NCBI GenBank assembly: GCA_902651635.1
Contig: CACRSC010000043.1
Location: forward strand, 82,608 to 146,607
Direction: 5' to 3'
DNA from: Mastigamoeba balamuthi
Lineage: Eukaryota; Evosea; Mastigamoebida; Mastigamoebidae
Length of the DNA stretch: 64,000 nucleotides
How positions within the stretch are numbered: the first letter of the stretch is position 1; the number at the start of each line of letters is the position of its first letter. A program made the position numbers and the translations under genes. The notes under the pieces were generated by a model that saw nothing but the letters and a program-made list of their open reading frames with translations, was not told where the DNA came from and searched no databases. Shown one piece after another: positions 35,469-47,313 of this stretch.

Positions 35469-35950
35469 CCTCGATAGAGACAACCGCTTTCAAGTGAGGG
35501 CAAGAGAAGTACGTGCCTTTTTAGGGGCCGTGATTCACAACGAGGGCGTTGTCGAGGCCCTTTTTCATTGTGGTATTCTCCTTGAACTTACACGATGCCC
35601 TGTTGTGCGGCGCTAAAGAGATGCGCCTACGGCATACGCCTTCAGCTGAGATGAAATGTAGTCCCTTCTGCTGAATAGCGCACCAGTGCTTCCGATTGGA
35701 GGATGCCCGGTTGTGTGCTGAAACCCGTCGTCTCAGTTCCGCATGCGCGTGTTCCCAAAGTGCTGACTGCCTGTGTGCAATGGTCTCAGACATATGCGCA
35801 ACGTGATCCAGTCGGATTTGCCGAGTAGTGTAATGTTGACAGCGATTGCGCATTGTTGTTGTGAGTTTGGAGGGGATGCCCACTGCTCCGGAGATACACT
35901 GCTGTCCTGTCGTGTTCCCGTGTGGTGGGTCCCCCGATGGTGTGTTCTCT
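35469..35950. other. intergenic in phosphatase array
   Basis: Separates copies 1 and 2. The minus strand has CCTAAAAAGGCAC about 50 bases before the copy 1 start, a TATA-like core element. No further gene is seen. Confidence 0.4.
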
Positions 35951-37551
35951 TCACAGCCTGAGCAAAGCCGCCAGCAGAAGCGCCGACACGGCGGCACGTG
36001 CGCCCACACTGGCCTTCTCGTCCGACTTCTTCTCCGACGACTTGACCGGCACCGACGAGTGCGCCGCGTGAGACGACGAGTGCACCGCGTGGGACGACGA
36101 GTGTGTCGCGTGCGAGGACGACCCGCTGGCTGCGTTCGAGCACAGCGAGCTGAAGTCGATGCCGAGGGCCTCCTTGTTGGCCTCGCGGACAGCTGTCAGC
36201 GGGCACCAGTTGCTCTTGCAGCCCGCGACGTTGGGGAAGTCGACGGGCGTCTCGCTCTCGAGCATCTGGATCTGGTGCGCCCCCGACGAGCACTTGGACA
36301 CCACAAACCCCACGTTGCTCGCCATCGTGCAGATCGTCGACGCGCGCCACTTGCGCGCCTCCCTCTGCTCCTTGGTCCACGTGGCCCCCAGGGGTGTCGC
36401 GTCCTTGTTCATCCCCAGCAGCGCCTTGAGGGGGAACGTCGTCTCGGCGTGGGCGAACATGAGCTTGGCCCTCGGCGTCCCCGACGTGCCAGCGATAACG
36501 GCGTCAAAGTACTTGAAGATGTCCTGCAGAAGCGGGGCCGCGTTCTTGTAGGCGACGTCGATGCCGTAGCCCGAGGTGTAGTACTTGTCGAGGTCGCCAG
36601 AGTACTCGAAGACCTTTGCGTCTTCCTCGTCGAAGAGCGAGCACCACTTAGAGCTGCCCAGCACCGTCGTCTCGAACGTGCACATCTCCCACATAACGGG
36701 CAGCACGCCAGCCGACACGAGGTCGTCGGCGCTGATGTTGGTCATGGCCGCGACCTTCTTGGCGATGGCCGGCATCTCGATCTTGAGGAACGCGGCCTGC
36801 ACGCTCTTGGCGTTGGTGTTCTTCTTGACCGTCTGGACGTACTTGGGGCACGCGTCGAAGAACCTCAGCAGCTTGTCCGCCGTCTTGCTCTCGGACACAG
36901 CCACCCACGGGCGCAGCGCCCACTGGGTCATGTTGCCCACGACCCCCACGGTGAACGCAGCCGCCGTCTGCGCCGTCCTGGGCTTCTGTTGTCGCCCGAG
37001 CGGTGAGCGCAGGCGACAAGGCCGATAGAGGGCAGAAGCTGACACAATTTCCCTTCTGCGCCCCAAACAGACGTCCCCAAGAGGAAACACAGGAGGGAGC
37101 AGGAGAAGACCCAGAGAAAGGAACGCACTCCTGTGCTCTGCGTGTGCACCGCGTTGGGGGTGTACGGGAACAGCAGCGTGGGGAAGTGCTTCGCGAACCG
37201 CTCCCCGATGGCCTCGAGGTCCGTCGCGCCGAGCTCCGAGAGCCCACCCTCGTCTGCCGTGTCGAACTGCGACTTCCACCCAGCGATCCACTGGCCCGTG
37301 CCCGCCACGACGTGCCGCTGCTTCTCGAGGAACGAGGTGAGAGTCACGATGCCCTCGAAGAGGTCGCTCGTCGGGTAGCGCGAGCCGTGGCGTGAGACGT
37401 AGTAGACGCCCGAGACGTTGCAGCCGTCCAGCGGGGCCTGTGGGACTCCGTTGTTGTAGACGTAGGGCCTCGTCGTCCCGAAGTACTGCGTCAGGTCCGC
37501 AGCACGGACGGCGCAGAGCAGGCCAAGTGCGAGCAGGATCTCAGGGTGCAT
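35951..37551 (-). CDS. MINPP1: GPI-anchored MINPP-type histidine phosphatase, copy 2
   Basis: Exons 37129-37551 and 35951-36985 (intron 143 bases, GTGCGT donor) encode 485 residues. Signal peptide MHPEILLALGLLCAVRA, RHGSRYP nucleophile, FAHAETTFPL proton donor, SLFDEEDAK. After the catalytic domain comes a stem of Ser/His octad repeats of the form HSSSHAxH (three units), then KSSEKKSDEKASVGARA and a hydrophobic tail VSALLLAALLRL ending the protein: the layout of a GPI-attachment signal (small residues, spacer, hydrophobic end). It should be held on the cell surface or in the phagosome lumen. The catalytic residues are intact. The exon 2 length is identical to copies 4 and 5. Confidence 0.93.
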
Positions 37552-38085
37552 TAGATGGGCTGCTGAAACGCTGTGGCGTGTGTGCCCTGTGCTGTGCTCT
37601 GTGCGGCGTGCGTTGATTTTTTGTGGGTACGTTTGAGGAACTGCCAACGGCTGTGCCCCTATGCGGTTGTTTTTGTATCTGCTGCGGGGGTGGCTTTCTT
37701 TGGTCCTGCCGGCCGGCCGCTCTGGGCAGTGCCCACGCGGGCGAGATCCGGACTGCCACCGTGTGGGAAGCCCCATTCCCGCGGTAACCCAGCGGAGATC
37801 GGGTGGGAAAGCAGCGCTGGAGCCCGTGGGAAGGCTGCACCACTCACCCAGTTTAGTTTTCCTTCATTATTTGCAATAAAAGCGTAAATTTGCTTTGGAT
37901 CGGTGCATGGCACATTACAATAAAGGGTGTCTGCTTTGCTTTTGTTCTTCATCCCTCTTTTGGCCAGTTGCGACAAAAGCGTGATAGAAACAAGGTAGCG
38001 GATTTCCAAGCAAATGTGGTTTTCTGTTGCTCGCACACCCTCACACCCAGGCACCTCAGCAGAGCTGCGATAAGGTGATGCGCCC
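37552..38085. other. intergenic in phosphatase array
   Basis: Separates copies 2 and 3. An A-rich CAAAAAATCAACG (minus strand) lies 64-72 bases before the copy 2 start. AATAAAGG occurs on the plus strand near 37919, without a gene I can support. Confidence 0.4.
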
Positions 38086-39473
38086 TCACTGGCACAAATC
38101 GGCAAAGGATATGCCGAGGGCCTCCTTGTTGGCCGCTCGGACGGCTGTCAGCGGGCACCAGTTGTTCGTGCAGCCCGCGACGTTGGGGAAGTCGACAGGC
38201 GTCTCGCTCTCGAGCATCTGGACCTGGTGCTCACCCGACGCGCACTTGGACACCACAAACCCCACGTTTGTGGCCATCGTCGAGATGACAGAGTTGCGCC
38301 ACTTCCGCGCCTCCCTCTGCTCCTTGGTCCACGTGGCCGTCAGGGGCGTCGCGTCCTTGTTCAGTCCCAGCAGCGCCTTGAGGGGCAGCACTGTCTCGGC
38401 GTGCCCGAACATGAGCTTGGCCCTCGGCGTCTCCGGTGTGCCAGCGATCACTGCGTCAAAGTACTTGAAGATGTCCTGCAGCAACGGGGCTGCGCTCTTG
38501 TAGGAGACGTCGATGCCATACCCCGATTTGTAGAAGTAGTGCAGGGCCTCTGCGTACTCGAAGAGCTCGGCGTCTTCCTCGTCGAAGAGCGAGCACCACC
38601 GAGAGCTGCCCAGCACCGTCTGCTCGAACGTGCACGTCTCCCACATTGTGAACATCAGGCCAGCGGACATGAGCCCCTCAGCGCTGATATTCGTCTTCTG
38701 GGCGACCTTCTGGGCGACGGCGGGCATCGTGGCCTTGAGGAAGCTGCGCTCCTCGCTCCGTGTGCTCTTGCTCTTCGTGACCGTCTGGACATACTTGGGG
38801 CACGCGTCGTAGAACCTCAGCAGCCTGTCGCTGGCCGCCGACTCGGACACGGCGACCCACGGGCGCCTCCTCCACTGCGTCGCGTTCGACACCGCCCCCA
38901 GCGTGAACGCCACAGCCGTCTGCGCCGTCCTCGGGATCTGCCGAGCGGGCAGTGTGGTCAGGCGCTGCTGCGATGGAAGGGAGAAAGGGCTGACTGCTGC
39001 TCTGAGGGAATACCAAAACACAGGGAAATGTATGTGGCGCAGGGGCAGTAGCGCACCCCGGTGCACTGCGTGTGAACCGCCTTGGGCGCGAACGGAAGCA
39101 GCAGGTCGTGGAAGTTGCGTGCAAAGCGGGCCCCGATGGCCTGGAGGTCGCGGGAGCCGAGTTCGGACAGGGCTTCGGTCATCTGAAAACGCGGCTGCCA
39201 CTCGGCAACCCACTTGTACTCGTCGCTCACGTGTTGCGTCTTCATGAACGCCACGAGCGCCTGCATGTCCCCGACGCAGCGGTCGGACGGGTAGCGCGAG
39301 CCATGGCGGGAGACGTAGTAGACGCCCGAGACGTTGCAGCCGGGCAACGGGGCCTGCGGGACTCCGTTGTTGTAGACGTAGGGCCTCGTTGTCCCGAAGT
39401 ACTGCGTCAGGTCCTGCACAGCTCTGGCGGCGGAGGAGATCAGGCAGAGGGCGAGCAGATACTTGCGGTTCAT
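38086..39473 (-). CDS. MINPP1: secreted MINPP-type histidine phosphatase, copy 3
   Basis: Exons 39057-39473 and 38086-38937 (intron 119 bases, GTGCGC) encode 422 residues. Signal peptide MNRKYLLALCLISSAARA; RHGSRYP; GHAETVLPL; DEEDAELFEYAEALHYFYKSGYG. It ends at ISFADLCQ with no stem or tail, like copy 1, to which it is clearly closest (both share PSDRC, DMQALVAF and SDEYKWVAEWQPRFQMTEALSELGSRDLQAIGARF). One difference is MSAGLMFTMWETC where others have QGMLP. All catalytic motifs are present. Confidence 0.92.
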
Positions 39474-39945
39474 TCTCGTTGCGATGGGGGAACACAGGTA
39501 AGTGAAGAGGACCTCTGCGCTGGATTTTTTCTGAAAACATACGCGGCATCTTATCAACTGAAATGTACATTACGGGCCAGAATTTCGCCTGATCTAGATT
39601 TAATTCGGAGTGAGGAGCGAGATGGCCTCTTCGGGAAGGAACAAGCGCCCGTCGGAGCATCCAAGGGTCCAGGGCGGTATAACACCAATTGCATTCATTT
39701 ATCAAGGGGGAACATCCCTCCTAGCAGGCACTCCGTCGATAGGTTGCCTTTATTAACACAGCTTCTTGAGGGCCTGTTAGCATGCTGTATTGTGGGCTAC
39801 ATGAGAAGGTTGTAGAGCTTGACGAATAGAGAGAGAGTATTGTGAGTTAAAGAACTCGTTTGTTGATTGATTGGTTATTCAGTGACACAGAACTCGGGGG
39901 TGAATTGGTATCGGAGGACTTGCCTGTGTCCCACCATCTCAGTGT
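39474..39945. other. intergenic in phosphatase array
   Basis: A 470-base spacer with GAAAAAATCCAGC on the minus strand about 50 bases before the copy 3 start. No gene is seen. Confidence 0.4.
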
Positions 39946-41583
39946 TCACAGCACAAACAGAATCCCCAGCAGGAGCGCCGACACGGCGGCACGTGCGCCC
40001 GCACTGGCCTTCTCGTCCGACTTCTTCTCCGACGACTTGACCGGCACCGACGAGTGCGCCGCGTGAGACGACGAGTGCACCGCGTGGGACGACGAATGCG
40101 TCGCGTGCGAGGACGACCCGCTGGCTGCGTTCGAGCACAGCGAACTGAAGTCGATGCCGAGGGCCTCCTTGTTGGCCTCGCGGACAGCTGTCAGCGGGCA
40201 CCAGTTGTTCTTGCAGCCCACGACGTTGGGGAAGTCGACGGGCGTCTCGCTCTCGAGCATCTGGACCTGGTGCTCACCTGACGCGCACTTGGACACCACA
40301 AACCCCACATTGCTCGCCATCGTGCAGATCTCCGAGTTGCGCCACTTGCGCGCCTCCCTCTGCTCCTTGGTCCACGAGGCCGTCAGAGGCGCCGCGTCCT
40401 TGTGCAGGCCCAGCAGCGCCTTGAGGGGCAGAACCGTCTCGGCGTGGGCGAACATGAGCTTGGCCCTCGGCGTACCCGACGTGCCAGCGATCACGGCGTC
40501 AAAGTACTTGAAGATGTCCTGAACCAGCGGCGCGGCATCGCGGTACGCGACGTCGATGCCGTAGCCCGAGGTGTAGTACTTGTGCAGGTCCTCTGCGTAC
40601 TCGAAGACCTTTGCGTCGTCCTCGTCGAAGAGCGAGCACCACTTAGAGCTGCCCAGCACCGTCTGCTCGAAGGCGCACGTGTCCCACATGATGGGCAGCA
40701 TGCCCTGCGACACGAGGTCGTCGGCGCTGATGTTGGTCATGGCCGCGACCTTCTTGGCGATGGCCGGCATCGTGGCCTTGAGGAAGCTGCGCTCCTCGCT
40801 CCTGGCGTTCTTGTTCTTCTTGACCGCCTGGACGTACTTGGGGCACGCGTCGAAGAACCTCAGCAGCTTGTCCGCCGTCTTGCTCTCGGACACAGCCACC
40901 CACGGGCGCAGCGCCCACTGGGTCATGTTGCCCACGGCCCCCACGGTGAACGCAGCCGCCGTCTGGGCCGTCCTGGGCTTCTGTTGTCGGGCGAGCAGGC
41001 GATTCAGCGCAGTCGGAACAGTCAGAGCAGGGGGGCAGTGACTCATTTTTCTCAGCGGTGCGCAGTTTCCTGTCATCTCGAGAAAAGCGGCGGTGGGGGA
41101 AGAACCAAAGAAAGTAGGAGAAGAAGGAAGAAGTAGGAGACGCACTCCTGTGCTCTGCGTGTGCACCGCGTTGGGGGTGTACGGGAACAGCAGCGCGCCG
41201 TAGCGCTGTGCGAACCGCGCACCGATGGCCTCGAGGTCCGTCGCTCCGCGCTCCGAGAGCCCACCCTCGTCTGCCGTGTCGAACTGCGACTTCCACTCAG
41301 CGACCCAACTGCCCGTGCCCGCCACGACGTGCCGCTGCTGCTCGAGGAACGCTGCGAGCGCCTGCATGTCCTCGAGGCTGCCGCCTGTCGGGTAGCGCGA
41401 GCCGTGGCGGGAGACGTAGTAGACGCCCGAGACGTTGCAGCCCTGCAGCGGTGCGTACGCCGAGGCCCCGTTGCTCGACTCGTAGACGTACGGCCTCGTC
41501 GTCCCGAAGTACTGCGTCATGACGTCGTCCGCCGCTAGGGCGGCGGAGAGCAGGCAGAGTGCGAGCAGGAGGTTCGCTGTCAT
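39946..41583 (-). CDS. MINPP1: GPI-anchored MINPP-type histidine phosphatase, copy 4
   Basis: Exons 41146-41583 and 39946-40980 (intron 165 bases, GTGCGT) encode 490 residues. Signal peptide MTANLLLALCLLSAALA. Exon 1 carries an insert ESSNGASAYAPL where other copies read NNGVPQAPL. RHGSRYP, FAHAETVLPL and DEDDAKVFEYAEDL are intact. The C-terminal Ser/His stem and hydrophobic GPI-like tail (VSALLLGILFVL) match copy 2 almost exactly, and the exon 2 ends are nearly identical in DNA, suggesting recent duplication or gene conversion. Confidence 0.93.
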   Translation of the reverse strand: MTANLLLALCLLSAALAADDVMTQYFGTTRPYVYESSNGASAYAPLQGCNVSGVYYVSRHGSRYPTGGSLEDMQALAAFLEQQRHVVAGTGSWVAEWKSQFDTADEGGLSERGATDLEAIGARFAQRYGALLFPYTPNAVHTQSTGVRLLLLPSSPTFFGSSPTAAFLEMTGNCAPLRKMSHCPPALTVPTALNRLLARQQKPRTAQTAAAFTVGAVGNMTQWALRPWVAVSESKTADKLLRFFDACPKYVQAVKKNKNARSEERSFLKATMPAIAKKVAAMTNISADDLVSQGMLPIMWDTCAFEQTVLGSSKWCSLFDEDDAKVFEYAEDLHKYYTSGYGIDVAYRDAAPLVQDIFKYFDAVIAGTSGTPRAKLMFAHAETVLPLKALLGLHKDAAPLTASWTKEQREARKWRNSEICTMASNVGFVVSKCASGEHQVQMLESETPVDFPNVVGCKNNWCPLTAVREANKEALGIDFSSLCSNAASGSSSHATHSSSHAVHSSSHAAHSSVPVKSSEKKSDEKASAGARAAVSALLLGILFVL

Positions 41584-42233
41584 CCACGGGGCGTGCAGGC
41601 GTTGTTCAACAAAGTGAGGGCTGGTGGGGAGTTGATTTTTGAACACGTAAGAGAATTGGGGGCACTTCCAACGGTATTGTACGTTTGCTGCTGCTTTTAC
41701 TGGACGATGACGGGCCTTTATACCCGCGCGGTGTCAAGTCGCGGGGAGGGCCTGCCGCGTGTGTGTCGTCGTCCCCGCCGCGTGTGGTCGGAAAGTGAGC
41801 GACGGTGATCCGAGGGTGTTCCCAAAAGCCCACGAGCAGCTCGCTGCGCCGAAAAAAAAGCAGATCGCCCTGCATCTCGACAACGAATCTGAGGGTTCAA
41901 CAAACGATCATGATGTGCGTGTGGTGTGGTGTTTTCACTACACAACAGCGACGTAGTCAGATACAACCAGCGAGCGGGATGGGTATCGGTGAAGTTAGCA
42001 AATGTTGTGAATCCACTACTTTCGGGGGGACTCGCATATTCGCGTGATGCGGCTTCACACCAGACATCAGAGAGAGCACGGCGAGGTGCTGTGAGCCGTG
42101 TGGCTACGATGTGGGCTGACTGGTATGGGAACGCATTGTTGATTGCTTCGGGGGGACTTGACCTCTTGGGGTTGAGCGATACCTGTCTATCACCCGAGCC
42201 CCACGCGAGTGTCCCCGTGTCATCGCTCAGTGT
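41584..42233. other. intergenic in phosphatase array
   Basis: A 650-base spacer, the longest in the array. CAAAAATCAACTC (minus strand) is about 50 bases before the copy 4 start, and GGTATAAAGG (minus strand, about 41715-41726) about 135 bases before it. No coding frame is supported. Confidence 0.4.
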
Positions 42234-43900
42234 TCACAGCACAAACAGAACCGCCAGCAGGAGCGCCGACACGGCGGCACGTGCGCCTGCACTGGCCTTC
42301 TCGTCCGACTTCTTCTCCGACGACTTGACCGGCGTCGACGAGTGCGCCGCGTGAGACGACGAGTGCACCGCGTGGGACGACGAGTGCGTCGCGTGCGAGG
42401 ACGACCCGGCGGGGGTCATCGTGCACAGCGAGTTGAAGTTGGCGTTGATGGCCTCGGTGTTGGCGGCGCGGACGGCCGTCAGCGGGCACCAGTTGTTCTT
42501 GCAGCCCACGACGTTGGGGAAGTCGACGGGCGTCTCGTCGTCGAGCATCTGGACCTGGTGCGCCCCCGACGCGCACTTGGAGACGACAAAGGCGAGGTTG
42601 GTCGCCATCGTCGACATGGTCGACGCGCGCCACTTGCGCGCCTCCCTCTGCGCAGCGGTCCACGAGGCCGTCAGGGGCGTCGCGTCCTTGTGCATGCCCA
42701 GGATGGCCTTGAGGGGCATCAGCGTCTCGGCGTGGGCGAACATGAGCTTGGCCCTCGGCGTGTCCTTGGCGCCCGTCACGACGTCGCTGGCGTAGCTGAA
42801 GATGCTCTGCACCAGCGGCGCGGCGATCTTGTACGAGACGGAGATGCCGTAGCCCGAGGTGTAGTACTTGTCGAGGTCCTCTGCGTACTCGAAGAGCTTG
42901 GCGTCGTCCTCGTCGAAGAGCGAGCACCACTTAGAGCTGCCCAGCACCGTCTGCTCGAACGTGCACGTGTCCCACATGACGGGCAGCATGCCCTGCGACA
43001 CGAGGTCGTCGGCGCTGATGTTGGTCTTCTGGGCGACCTTGGCCGCGATGGCGGGCATCTGGGCCTTGAGGAACGCCTGCTGCTCGTACGTCGCGCTGTC
43101 GTTCTCGTCGACCTGCGCGAGGTACTTGGCGCACGCGTCGAAGAAGCGCAGGACCTTATCGCTCGTCTTGCTCTCGCTGACGGCGACCCACGGGCGCAGC
43201 GCCCACTCGGACATGTTGTTCACGGCCCCGACGGTGAACGCGGCCGTCGTCTGCGCCGTCCTCGGTTTCTGTGAGGGCGTGGTGGTCAAGCGGTCGAGTG
43301 AGTCGCCTGCGTGCTGGGCTGCCTCTCAGAGAGGCGCTGCATCTCTTGCGGTACTGGTGCAATGTCCCGTTTGGGACACGCGCTTTTTTTTTCTTCAGGT
43401 ACTTCAGGTTTGAATAATCAGAACACCCCCCACACCGGCGGGGAGCGAGTTTTGCCGCAGCGACGACGGGAACGCACGTTGGTGCACTGCGTGTAGACGG
43501 CGTTGGGGGTGTAGGGGAAGAGCAGCGCGGTGTAGTGGTCGGCGAAGCGCTTGCCGATGGCCTGGAGGTGCTCCGAGCCCAGCTCCGAGAGGCCGCCCTC
43601 GTCGTCGAGCGAGAACTGGGGCTTCCACGAGGCGATCCAGCTGTAGCCGCTCGCCACGCTGTACTTCTTCAGCTGCTTGGCGAGCGCCTGCATGTCCTTG
43701 ATGCTGCCGGCCGTCGGGTAGCGCGAGCCGTGGCGCGAGACGTAGTAGACGCCCGAGACGTTGCAGCCGTCCAGCGGGGCCTGCGGGACGCCGTTGTTGT
43801 AGACGTAGGGCCTCGTCGTCCCGAACCACTCGGAGAGGTCCAGCAGCGCGAAGGCCGCGGGCAGCATCGCGGCGACGAGCAGCGCCTTGGCAGCGGTCAT
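42234..43900 (-). CDS. MINPP1: GPI-anchored MINPP-type histidine phosphatase, copy 5
   Basis: Exons 43478-43900 and 42234-43268 (intron 209 bases, GTGCGT) encode 485 residues. Signal peptide MTAAKALLVAAMLPAAFA; DLSEWFGTTRPYVYN; RHGSRYP; FAHAETLMPL; DEDDAKLFEYAEDL. It has the same Ser/His stem (with STPVKSS) and hydrophobic tail VSALLLAVLFVL. It is the most divergent in the middle (SIFSYASDVVTGAKDT, SWTAAQREARKWRASTMSTMATNLAFVVSKC), so it may be the oldest anchored copy. Furthest upstream gene of the head-to-tail array. Confidence 0.93.
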
Positions 43901-44497
43901 TTGTCCCCGGGATCACGAGAGAACACAATGAAGTGATCAGCGGCAGGCACTAGATTTCGGGTTCATAAGCACACAGGGCGCTGACTCAGAGGCTGCAACG
44001 GCTATGTGCACTTGGGGGCGGTTTACGCGCACTTTTCCCTTTTCCGGGTCTTGCTGTCACGTTTTCCCCACAGCTTGCTGCTGCACCAGAGGAAAAAATG
44101 TTCAGTAGCCCAGCTGCGAGCGGAGGTGCACTGGGTGCGCGTGGGAACCGTGAGAGAGTCGTTGCACGGCACCGCGGCGCATCTTGCATGCGTGCGCGCG
44201 CATCGGGCCCTGCGGCGTCGGTTATGTTCGCATGCGAGCGGGTCCGCCTGTTGTCGTCTGCGTTCTGCACCACCGGAATGCGCATGTCCGGAATGCGGTC
44301 ACGGACACGGTGCAACAGAATTGAAATCCGTGGTTTCATGATTCGCGCACGGACCTCGCTCGCATGGAACCGGTCTCGCACCGACGATCCACCCCCGAGC
44401 CGATGCGTGCGCTTCGGACACCGAGCTGCGGGTTTTCGGCAGTAAAGCCATAAATAGAGTCGGGCGGCCCTCTGAAATATCTGCTCAGTTCCGCGTG
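43901..44497. promoter_or_regulatory. divergent promoter region, phosphatase copy 5 / phosphodiesterase
   Basis: A 600-base region between divergent genes. CCATAAATAG at 44448-44457 lies about 40 bases before the phosphodiesterase ATG, with GAAATATCTGCTC between. Some open frames in the middle have no family support. Confidence 0.45.
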
Positions 44498-47204
44498 ATG
44501 CGTCCGAGCACGACAGCGAGCACTGTGGCGCCAGCACCGCGCGGGAGGTGGACGCTGGAGTTCCGGGACCCTGAGGCGGAGCTTGAGTTCGCCAAGGACT
44601 CGAAGCGCAGGTCTCTGATGCCCTGCAGGATCGGCCTGGCCCTGCTCCTCTGCCTTGCCGTCTGCGAGTCTGCAGCGCTTCTCACCGCCTCTGGCGGTTT
44701 TAAGGTGATGACGCTGTGGCGGCCAGATGTTGGCACACCCTCACAGTCGCCGGACTGACGTCCCTTCGCGCCTCGGTTTCTGCAGGTGCTCAATCTGCTG
44801 CCGCTGGTGTCTGTCATCCCTGTCGGGGCAGCGCTGGTGCTGACGAGGTCCGAAGTCGGGCTACGTCTGAGACACCTCATGGCGTGGTGCGTCTGTACAG
44901 AACCCCCAGAACCCCTCCGTGGCCTGAGTCCTCTCTCTACTGCATCGCAGCTTCTGTGCGTGCATGTGCGTCGCGGCCATAGTGGTCCCGGCTGCCCGGT
45001 TCCACGCCCCCTACGACTCGCTGGCCGCGATCGTACTGGTTCCGGTCGTCGGCGTAATCGGCTGCGCGCAGGGGCTGCTGTGCGTGCCCTTTAAATGGCT
45101 GCTGGGGACGAACGTCGCGCTTCTGTGCGAGTTTGTAATTCTGCTGTTCGCCTCTGGCTGGTGGGCGAGCTGGAAGGACCTCATCACGGTCCTCGTGCCC
45201 CTCTTCTTCCTATCTGGTTCCATCACATGGGGTGGTGCGCTCGCACACGCGTTGCTCGCATGCGCTGACTCGCCGGAACACACAAGCGCGAGTCAACGAG
45301 TGCATGACGAGGCGAGTGTGGATGGCATGGAGGTCCAACTGCTCGCTGGCCTCTGAGATCCAGGTGCTCAAGGAGGAGCTCAGCCGCGTGGGCATGCAGG
45401 GCGAGAAGGCCATGGACCTCGACAGCCCCGTCGAGAAGGTCATCTCGGTCCTCGGAGAGCTCCGCGACCTCGCGGGAACCGGGACGCTGTCGACGCAGGA
45501 CATCGTCTCCAAGATGGGCTACGCCATCTCCACGCTCACCAAGCACACAGAGCTGTTCGCTGCCGACCTGGGGAGCCAGATCAAGGCCGGCAAAGGAGGT
45601 GCGAGCTCGCAGCGACTCTCCTTTGTTCTGAAGCTTGAGCCCCGCAGGTATAGACGACGAGACTGCCAAGTGGCTGCTCGAGGAGATTGCGGCCAAGGGC
45701 GAGATCGGCGATGGGCTGTCCCTGCTGTCCACTGTCAACTGCATCAACGTGCCTCTGGACTCCTCCACGACCACGGTGAACATGTGCGCAACACTTCCCA
45801 TAGCAGTGCAGTGAGAAGAGCTCACTGGGGCGGGTCGCCAGATCGGGAGAGGATGTCATCAGGTGGGGGTTTGACGTGTTCAAGCTCAAGGAGGACATTG
45901 GAAGTGCATGCCCCCAAAGTGCACCCTTTCTGATGCGCGCCCCCGCAGTGGAGAACGTTCTGCCTGCGATCGCAGACGCTGTGCTCAACTACTCGGGGAT
46001 CTACGAGACGCTGAGCCTCAGCCCCAAGAAGACAATGAACTTCGTCCGAAAGGTCAACTCGATGTACCATGAGGTGCCTTTCCACAACCAGCTGCACGCG
46101 GCCGACGTCCTCCAGACGCTCTGTTCTCTCGTGGCGATGGTCGGGGAAAAGTGCGTTCCTCAGCTGATAATGCGAATCCGCATGTGTATTCATAAGGGTT
46201 TTATCGCCCAGCACCTTCACGCCGCTCGAGAGGCTGGGGTTGTACATTGCGGCCATTGCCCACGACGTGGACCACCCCGGTGCGAACCCTGGGGCAGCGT
46301 CGCAAGTGTCTGACGTCTTCTCCAGGGCTGAACAACGCATTCCAGATCGCCACCAGGTCGGAGCTGGCTCTGCGGTACAACGATAAGTCCGTGCTGGAGA
46401 ACCACCACGCGGCCACTGCCTTCTCCGTCGCCTGCTCCGACGACTGCGACTTCTTCACGGCGCTCTCTCGCAAGGAGTCAGTCCCCCCCCTCTCGGCCCG
46501 GACTCGTCGAAGACGACTTGCTGACGTGTGATGTATGTTCTTTCGGGCTGTGCAGGCAGAACGACGTGCGGGCGCTGGTGATCGACCTGATACTAGCGAC
46601 AGACATGTCGCGGCACCTGGACATGATGGCCATGTTCAACATGAAGATCAGCGCAGGGTTGGACTTCAGCAACGCCAACGACCGGCTGGTGGCGATGCGG
46701 TGCCTGATCAAGGCCGCGGACGTGGGCAACGTGGCCAAGCCGCTCGACCTGCAGCGCAAGTGGGGCGACCTCGTCACGGCGGAGTTCTTCCTCCAGGGCG
46801 ACCGCGAGCGCGAGCTGGGGCTGCCCGTCAGCGCGTTCATGGACCGCACGCAGACCAACGTCGCCAAGAGCCAGATCGGCTTCATCGACTTTGTGGGCCT
46901 GCCGCTGTTCGAGTCCATGTGCACGCTGCTCAACGACAGCGAGGCCGCAGTGCTGCGCGAGCACATACAGGGCAACAGGGCCTACTGGCAGGGCGCCTCC
47001 AAGGCGAACCCCGCGGCCCCGCTCAGGAACTTCAGGCCGCACCCCAGCGCCCTGGCCATGAACATCGTCAAGGCGAGTATCAGGGCCAGCCAGTCCCGCA
47101 TCGACATGCACTGCCCCTCCACCACGCGGGGACGCGTCGCCTCGCGCGAGGACTCCTCCGTCTCCAGCGGCTCGCCTGCGTTTGTGATCATGCACCGACT
47201 GTGA
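44498..47204 (+). CDS. membrane-anchored class I 3',5'-cyclic nucleotide phosphodiesterase
   Basis: Hydrolyses cAMP and/or cGMP. The N-terminal exons give about five hydrophobic segments (GLALLLCLAVCESAALL; LNLLPLVSVIPVGAALVL; AAIVVPAARF; IVLVPVVGVIGCA; ALLCEFVILLFASGWW; VLVPLFFLSGSI), then a helical linker (ILVLKEELSR-like EIQVLKEELSRVGM; VEKVISVLGELRDLAG). The catalytic HD domain follows: YHEVPFHNQLHAADVLQTL with the metal His; IAAIAHDVDHPG; ENHHAATAF; LILATDMSRHLDMM; LIKAADVGNVAKP; EFFLQGDRERELGLPVSAFMDR; and IGFIDFVGLPLFE, the nucleotide-binding Gln-bearing region. Ends HRL. Around eight introns, several GTGCGN. Layout (membrane N terminus, C-terminal catalysis) resembles PDE3-like enzymes, but there is no GAF domain and specificity cannot be read. 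Confidence 0.88.
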
Positions 47205-47313
47205 CCGCCTTAGAAAAACGATTTATTCCGGAACTTAAATTCGACTTGGATTTGGTTGGAAGGGAGAACCCGAAGCGGGACAGACAGTTTCCCGCTCGTG
47301 TGGGGGACACTGC

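Noticed and set aside
34066-43900. The phosphatase array as an assembly artefact
   Set aside because: Copies differ in signal peptides, intron lengths (116, 143, 119, 165, 209) and intergenic sequence, so they are real paralogues.
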